In this document: in pieces, positions 58,101-61,497 of the stretch | Numbering within the stretch: the first letter of the stretch is position 1 | Layout: every line of letters begins with the position of its first letter | NCBI GenBank assembly: GCA_013820875.1 | Contig: JACDHS010000009.1 | Span: 1-61,497, forward strand | Source of the DNA: Verrucomicrobiota bacterium | Lineage (GTDB): Bacteria; Verrucomicrobiota; Verrucomicrobiia; Limisphaerales; JACDHS01 | Direction: 5' to 3' | DNA: 61,497 bases | Notes under the pieces: model-generated | Seen by the model: only the letters and a program-made list of their open reading frames with translations | The model's database searches: none | Told to the model about the DNA's origin: nothing | Translations under genes and position numbers: made by a program

Positions 58101-58525
58101 TGACCCAAAACAACGATCAGGCCACCATCGGCGACGAACTTATGAAAAGTGGCGCCCATTCGTTGATAGGCAGCCCGCAACTCCGGTTCGTTCGTAATAA
58201 ACGCGCCAACAATCAAAAGATCCACTGTTGCCAGGTCTGGAGTTCCGCCATCCCGAAGAACGGCAGTTACATCGCTGAACGCAATTTGCTCCGACCCAAG
58301 AAATTCCGATAGTCCAAGCGCGCCAGTGTATCGATCACGAGTTTCCATGATGGCAATGCGAGGGGAAGCGAATGCGGAAACGGGACAGAAGAACAGCGTA
58401 GCCAGCACCAGTGCAATCGCAGGAATTGAACCCCGTTGAAGAATGCCGTGCAGAAACGAATTTTTGTGCCCACCGAAATCTGATGTTCGAATCCTAAAGC
58501 CGCCTCGGGACAAAGGAATTTGCAT
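55139..58525 (-). CDS. Secreted ThuA-like / SdrD-B / metallophosphoesterase / PQQ-propeller fusion
   Basis: About 1128 residues from the first ATG (a TTG lies five codons upstream). After a signal peptide (about 30-55) residues 55-275 resemble a ThuA/glutamine-amidotransferase-like fold (VDLLIVGAFITNEPELRAAY). An SdrD-B-type beta domain follows (VYQDQNRNGKQDEAEQGL). Residues about 395-640 are a calcineurin-like phosphoesterase: LTDSH, GDLVDWG, GNHE near 466, and GHWH near 555. Residues about 735-1120 form a PQQ/BamB-type propeller that begins WPMFMGDSSRTG. The order suggests a phosphoesterase with sensing or binding domains on both sides; the substrate is unknown. Single gene. Confidence 0.87.
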   Translation of the reverse strand: MQIPLSRGGFRIRTSDFGGHKNSFLHGILQRGSIPAIALVLATLFFCPVSAFASPRIAIMETRDRYTGALGLSEFLGSEQIAFSDVTAVLRDGGTPDLATVDLLIVGAFITNEPELRAAYQRMGATFHKFVADGGLIVVLGQADQDQEMETWMEKPRRIRRADPDFPTAYITQKDHLLLKQPEQITTADLRGWRVPATWPSANTVWEAINEWNQGAVILAADESSTPSNAAMIEMGWGAGRAIFLAMTPDKAFVTGNDVARKGGSKLLRNLMAYAPLVRSGAAPPIQITPTRGYKHPVQGVVYQDQNRNGKQDEAEQGLAGIAMSDGFDVVMTDDSGAYRLPNKGNSALFVFVHQPGNVKQSGQSFFHRLPNEAPAGLQFDFGLEPEVVESDPGSGVRFVQLTDSHVRDVSDRDYMQQATTEIYAMKPPPDFVVATGDLVDWGVDEHFQNYVAGMQQPPVPYFNVFGNHEIVFGPIERYHQYIGPDYYSFERAGILFLVLNCVTPSERQDAWRRRILELRGAGRPVVVFQHFPPSLKQLEQFGEMGVKSVFSGHWHSEKEMKHGTVQSINSPTFIMGGIDASPAGFKVVQMAADGSAKTEWRYGFQKKRLTIVSPQKGSPVSSSYFPIIINAYDTSRDVASVRWRLESENKRSTTQTPFSGFGRQPQKHDDVSKQITARSGSLRRDSATSWSAAHPHLPLGSYAFHVEVQDTQGGAWSAIQQVESQMIAPAKPEPRGDWPMFMGDSSRTGISPGRSGSLPLRLAWSVDTGGDPDFASPILADGRLYITLKKRTGGRTNGVASFHPVTGDRLWLFETPMAINHTPAYAKGILCVAEMGGRIYGLDAVSGEKRWHHDLIDDKARYSYCAPVAHDGWFYAGVMRRLARLRVSDGQLSWEKQIGGADNDWISSYGSPAANGTYVVMSGLLSSGGGVVVSRANDGSKIWSHPADGGMLASPAIAGDRVLFCTMKSILYCQRLSDGTPLWSQNLGVAGKGANWSATTPAVKVFAQGGGFVVAGSGDGRMYGLDLADGRILWTHVSAPTLFKVSPYRRDDRPLLSSPTIAGNEVFFGSADGHVYCLDLTTGETLWAFEIGASVMSTPMVTGNVIYVAASDGRLYAFTSGNSGKPL

Positions 58526-58635
58526 GTCGCTAAAGGTCAATCATCACAAATCCATGTAAAGTATAATGTAAGTAACTCAGTGGACAGGGTGATGGCTGAA
58601 ACTCAACCTTCATGACATGCGGAAGGATTTTGTGT

Positions 58636-58653
58636 TTGGCAAACTTGTGCCAA
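58636..58653. promoter_or_regulatory. Operator-like palindrome in the divergent intergenic region
   Basis: TTGGCA, six spacer bases and TGCCAA form a perfect inverted pair between the divergent genes at 58525 and 58830. The size fits a dimeric repressor site; no regulator gene is near. A second pair TTCAC...GTGAA lies at about 58797-58820 around TTACGTAA. Confidence 0.4.
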
Positions 58654-58829
58654 TACCAGGAACTCCTCTTTTCTTAACTCATTTTAGGCGGCGAAGTTGC
58701 ATGCTGCCGTTCCGTTTTTCATTTCTTTCCCCTGAACGGCATGAATAATCATAGCCATGCCCCGAGGTAGAACCAACGCAAATCGCGTCTGCGCCTTCAC
58801 CCTTATTACGTAAGTGAAAATTCATACCA

Positions 58830-60629
58830 ATGAAAAAAAACCACAAAATAACAGTTCTCCTGGCTGCGGCCCTGACATTGTTCCTCTGCCCGGTCAGTGC
58901 GCTTACCAGCTATTATACTGACTTCAGCGAAACCGACCTTACGACTGCGAATGGGTCGTGGGCTTTGGATACTGACAACGCCCTCCTAAACTACTTCCAG
59001 CCCACCAACAGCGGCACCGTCGTTGGAACGACCACTGTCAATGTCTCTGGCGCGGTAGGTGACAACTTAATCGTTTCGACGTGGTTCACTGTAAACGCGA
59101 TTCAAGGGAGCAGTGCTGCCCTCACAACAGGTATTGGCGCTTTCGGTTCAACAAACAACTTTGCCATCACCGACGGGCAGACTTATTACCTCGCGGACTG
59201 GGGCGTCGGTGGCAGCAGCACGGGGACCCTTCGCATCCTTGCGCAACCAACAGGAAAGACAGGCTTCTCCGCGTCAAACGGCAATGCCGGCTTGCCGACG
59301 AATGGCGAAACCTACGAATTGAGGCTGACGGCAGTCTATGTCGAGGAGGCTCTCCAGATGACGCTTGCGGTCTTTAATGCATCCGGCGATCAAGTCGGCA
59401 CAGCCGCCACGGCGACGGACACAGCACCGCTCGCCGGCGCGTTCTTTGGTCTTCGAAATCGCACCGCCCATGCAAGCCATCTGCTGAATTACGACTATCG
59501 CACCTTCAGCGTTGGAGCAAATGCGCCGCCGCTGCCGCCCCCATTTAAAATCCAGTTCACGAACCTGAGCCCCGCACCCAACGCAACGTTCCAATCAGGC
59601 GTTGGGGATCTCCAGTTTACAGTGAGCACTGACGCACCCAATGTCATTGAAGCCGAGGACATCGAACTCTTTTTGAATGGAGTAGCCGTTCCTCCGGAAC
59701 AACTGATCATCACCGGCGAGTCGCCGTCATTCGACGTCTCCTACAGCGGCCTGGTGCCGGACACCTTTTACACTGCCAAAACGAGGGCAAGCGACAACGA
59801 ACGGCTAAGAACGCGGATGTGGAAGTTCAATACACTGGGGGGAACTGGCGTTGAGACGGTGGGAGACATCCCGCTGAATCTCTCCAACAACGACGCTCTC
59901 CAAGGTGTTCTCGGGGTCAGCAGCTTTGCTGGCAGCCTGCCGGAGGGTGGTTCTGTTGTGAGATTAACAGATGCGACATCAGCAAAAACTCCGACGGCCA
60001 ATGTCATTTTAAGTCCCGACCAACTGGTCACAATTACCTGGGATCTCACAGGCATTCCCGTGGAAAGCGCCGAGTCCCTGCCAGCACTCACGCGCATCGA
60101 CCTTTGGTTGGCCGGGTTTGATTATCACCGAGCCAGTTACGACGGGGAATTCGAGACGTCGCTCGATGGCGAAAACTTTACACCTGTTCCCGGCTCCCGC
60201 TTCGATAGCCGCTTGACCTACACGGGGAACCCAATTGGCGGCGTGCCTGGTTCTCAAAATGGCACCGGTACCAGCAGGTATAACCTCGTCAGCTATCATT
60301 TCGCCCCAAATAATTCGGGCTTTCGGTATCTTCGATTCATCTCTCACGGGTACGATTTGGGTGAAAACCCTCAAACATTTCGGCAACCCCGATTCGTAGA
60401 GATCGATGCCTTTGTGAACTTCGTCCCAACTGGACCTACGGTTCCCATCCTGAATATCGCGCGAGACGGAGACCAGGTCATTCTAACATGGGAAGACGCA
60501 GAGGCGCAGTTGGAAACAGCTTCTGAAGTCACCGGGCTTTGGTCCACGATGGAGGGCGCGACCAGCCCCTATTCCGTGGAACCAATCTTGAATCCGGAAC
60601 AATTTTTCCGTCTGCGTCGGAATGATTGA
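58830..60629 (+). CDS. Secreted protein with lectin-like and Ig-like domains
   Basis: A 599-residue exported protein with a signal peptide (about 1-25). Residues 25-225 form a jelly-roll-like domain (YYTDFSETDLTTANGSW). Residues 235-335 are Ig-like. Residues 340-530 are a beta domain of unknown type (WLAGFDYHRASYDGEF). The last 65 residues are the short domain ending QFFRLRRND. No enzyme motif seen; carbohydrate binding is possible. It is divergent from the phosphoesterase fusion. Confidence 0.8.
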   Translation: MKKNHKITVLLAAALTLFLCPVSALTSYYTDFSETDLTTANGSWALDTDNALLNYFQPTNSGTVVGTTTVNVSGAVGDNLIVSTWFTVNAIQGSSAALTTGIGAFGSTNNFAITDGQTYYLADWGVGGSSTGTLRILAQPTGKTGFSASNGNAGLPTNGETYELRLTAVYVEEALQMTLAVFNASGDQVGTAATATDTAPLAGAFFGLRNRTAHASHLLNYDYRTFSVGANAPPLPPPFKIQFTNLSPAPNATFQSGVGDLQFTVSTDAPNVIEAEDIELFLNGVAVPPEQLIITGESPSFDVSYSGLVPDTFYTAKTRASDNERLRTRMWKFNTLGGTGVETVGDIPLNLSNNDALQGVLGVSSFAGSLPEGGSVVRLTDATSAKTPTANVILSPDQLVTITWDLTGIPVESAESLPALTRIDLWLAGFDYHRASYDGEFETSLDGENFTPVPGSRFDSRLTYTGNPIGGVPGSQNGTGTSRYNLVSYHFAPNNSGFRYLRFISHGYDLGENPQTFRQPRFVEIDAFVNFVPTGPTVPILNIARDGDQVILTWEDAEAQLETASEVTGLWSTMEGATSPYSVEPILNPEQFFRLRRND

Positions 60630-60889
60630 GCCAATTATCAACAGGCACCGTGACGGCTCCCGCAACAGGGGGACTCTCCAATCCATGGTCACTGCCACAT
60701 GGTAAAGGAGCCCTCAATATTTACTTGGTTCAATGGTGGAAATTTGCGCTGCTGATAAATGCGAGTCCGACGAGCAAACATTCGGAACAGGGTGAGAGAC
60801 ATTGCGTTCCTCGTTAAGGATGGACCACTTGTCGCTGACTTGGCGTGCTTCCAAGTCTGCTTCGTAACCTTCCTGCTGGCAGTTTCCGA

Positions 60890-61035
60890 GCACGCGGAAA
60901 CGCTCACCGAGCCGCTTGCTCGTAGAGTCAGCCGCAGCGGGTACGGCGATGCGATCAACGTCGGTAGTCCTGAAGCTATGGTTTCAGCCCTGGCCGCTGC
61001 GGCTGATGCTTCGCACACAACCGCGCTCCGCTTCC
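60890..61035. repeat. Dispersed palindromic element, copy E3 with inverted core
   Basis: The core (60928-61006), between TCAGCCGCAGCGG and CCGCTGCGGCTGA, matches the cores of E1 and E2 only when reverse-complemented. The right flank (CTTCGCACACAACCGCGCTCC) matches E1 and E2 in the plus orientation. The left flank is not clearly alike. The gap 60630-60889 shows no gene. Confidence 0.8.
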
Positions 61036-61128
61036 ACGCCCATCACACCTCCGACCCTCCCCGACCCTTCGGGTGTGATTAAAAGTGGGTGAGCTATGAA
61101 ACGCATGCACAAGATTCCGTCAGATCTT

Positions 61129-61301
61129 GGACGAGACCGCCACGCGGTCGGTAACTCTATAGTTCTGGCTTAGGTAGTCCACTACCGCCGCGTGGGCCGT
61201 TGTTGACGAACCTCACATCGTCATTGCAACCGAACGAAAAGCGGCAAAGGAGTGCCGAAGCCAGAACTATAGAGGCGTTGACCGCGTGGCGGTCTCGTTC
61301 A
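61129..61301. repeat. Long imperfect inverted-repeat element
   Basis: Arms of about 43 bases (61129-61172 and 61258-61301) pair with about five mismatches. Each arm holds ACGAGACCGCCACGCGGTC or its complement, and CTATAGTTCTGGCTT or its complement. The string CTATAGTT also occurs in the left arm of elements E1 and E2. An 85-base spacer separates the arms. No transposase gene is near. Confidence 0.88.
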
Positions 61302-61304
61302 ACA

Positions 61305-61497
61305 CCTGTTTTAGGATCCCTGGTTGGCCAACCATGCTACTTTTTCGTTCTGTTTTAGACACCTCATTGGCCAACCTACCTACTTTTTCGTTCTGTTTTG
61401 GACACCTCGTTGGCCAACCTACCTACTTTTTCGTTCCGTTTTAGACACCTCGTTGGCCAACCTACCTACTTTTTCGTTCTGTTTTAGACACCTCGTT
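61305..61497. repeat. 43-bp tandem array running off the window
   Basis: TTGGCCAA centres at 61324, 61367, 61410 and 61453 mark units of exactly 43 bases. Each holds the palindrome GTTGGCCAAC (the second is ATTGGCCAAC) followed by TACTTTTTCGTT. The last unit runs to the window end. It starts right after the inverted-repeat element. Confidence 0.93.

Noticed and set aside
60689-61018. 109-codon minus-strand frame at element E3
   Set aside because: Its start is the inverted element core, seen also in E1 and E2 in other contexts. No domain.

Overview
The window looks like a chromosomal segment of a Verrucomicrobiota bacterium, most likely from the Pedosphaera-like (Limisphaerales) branch. This rests on gene content: an autotransporter-repeat surface protein, a DUF1501 gene paired with a PSCyt1/DUF1549/DUF1553 gene, a prepilin-like protein with a DUF1559-type layout, a TIGR03790 protein, many secreted proteins ending in a short result-value domain, a sulfatase and a GH9 cellulase. 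Ribosome binding sites are mostly weak. Intergenic DNA is full of short tandem and palindromic repeats. No database search was possible, so family names are by recognition.

Layout. 1-111 is the right end of an IS3-type element. 355-5717 (+) holds a cupredoxin/sugar-dehydrogenase/CHRD fusion and a sulfatase. 6024-9851 (-) is a large beta-strand-repeat surface protein. 10056-17115 has a small lipoprotein, the translationally coupled pair MscS channel/PPK2, a TIM-barrel sugar isomerase, and the coupled pair MBL hydrolase/TIGR03790 protein. 17179-23160 has recN, a secreted protein, ilvD and a ferritin-like protein. 23980-28257 has a BON protein and a four-gene minus-strand operon (PQQ-propeller, YdjY-like, prenyltransferase-fold, DUF2007). 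28472-37747 has an MFS exporter, a subtilase with PKD and BACON-like domains, and the DUF1501/PSCyt1 operon. 37980-45593 (-) has a CxxC-rich protein, an exonuclease/phosphatase-LamG protein, a three-module secreted protein and a prepilin-like protein. 46402-50516 has an unrecognised protein and a GH9 glycosidase. 50685-54501 (-) is a run of orphan secreted proteins and gene remnants ending in a decayed integrase next to tRNA-Leu(UAA), probably an old genomic island. 55139-60629 has a phosphoesterase/PQQ fusion and a secreted protein.

The genes suggest a heterotroph that degrades polymers: sulfated and cellulosic glycans (sulfatase, GH9, sugar dehydrogenase, sugar isomerase, PSCyt1/DUF1501) and proteins (subtilase), with housekeeping DNA repair (recN) and branched-chain amino acid synthesis (ilvD) in between.

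The most unusual content is non-coding. A dispersed palindromic element has its core inverted in one of three copies (5781-5952, 13084-13236, 60890-61035). Two direct-repeat copies of a quasi-palindrome array flank the 40111-45593 cluster. A 202-bp element at 39509-39710 has perfect 51-bp inverted arms. Four tandem arrays of unrelated sequence all have a unit length of 41-43 bp.
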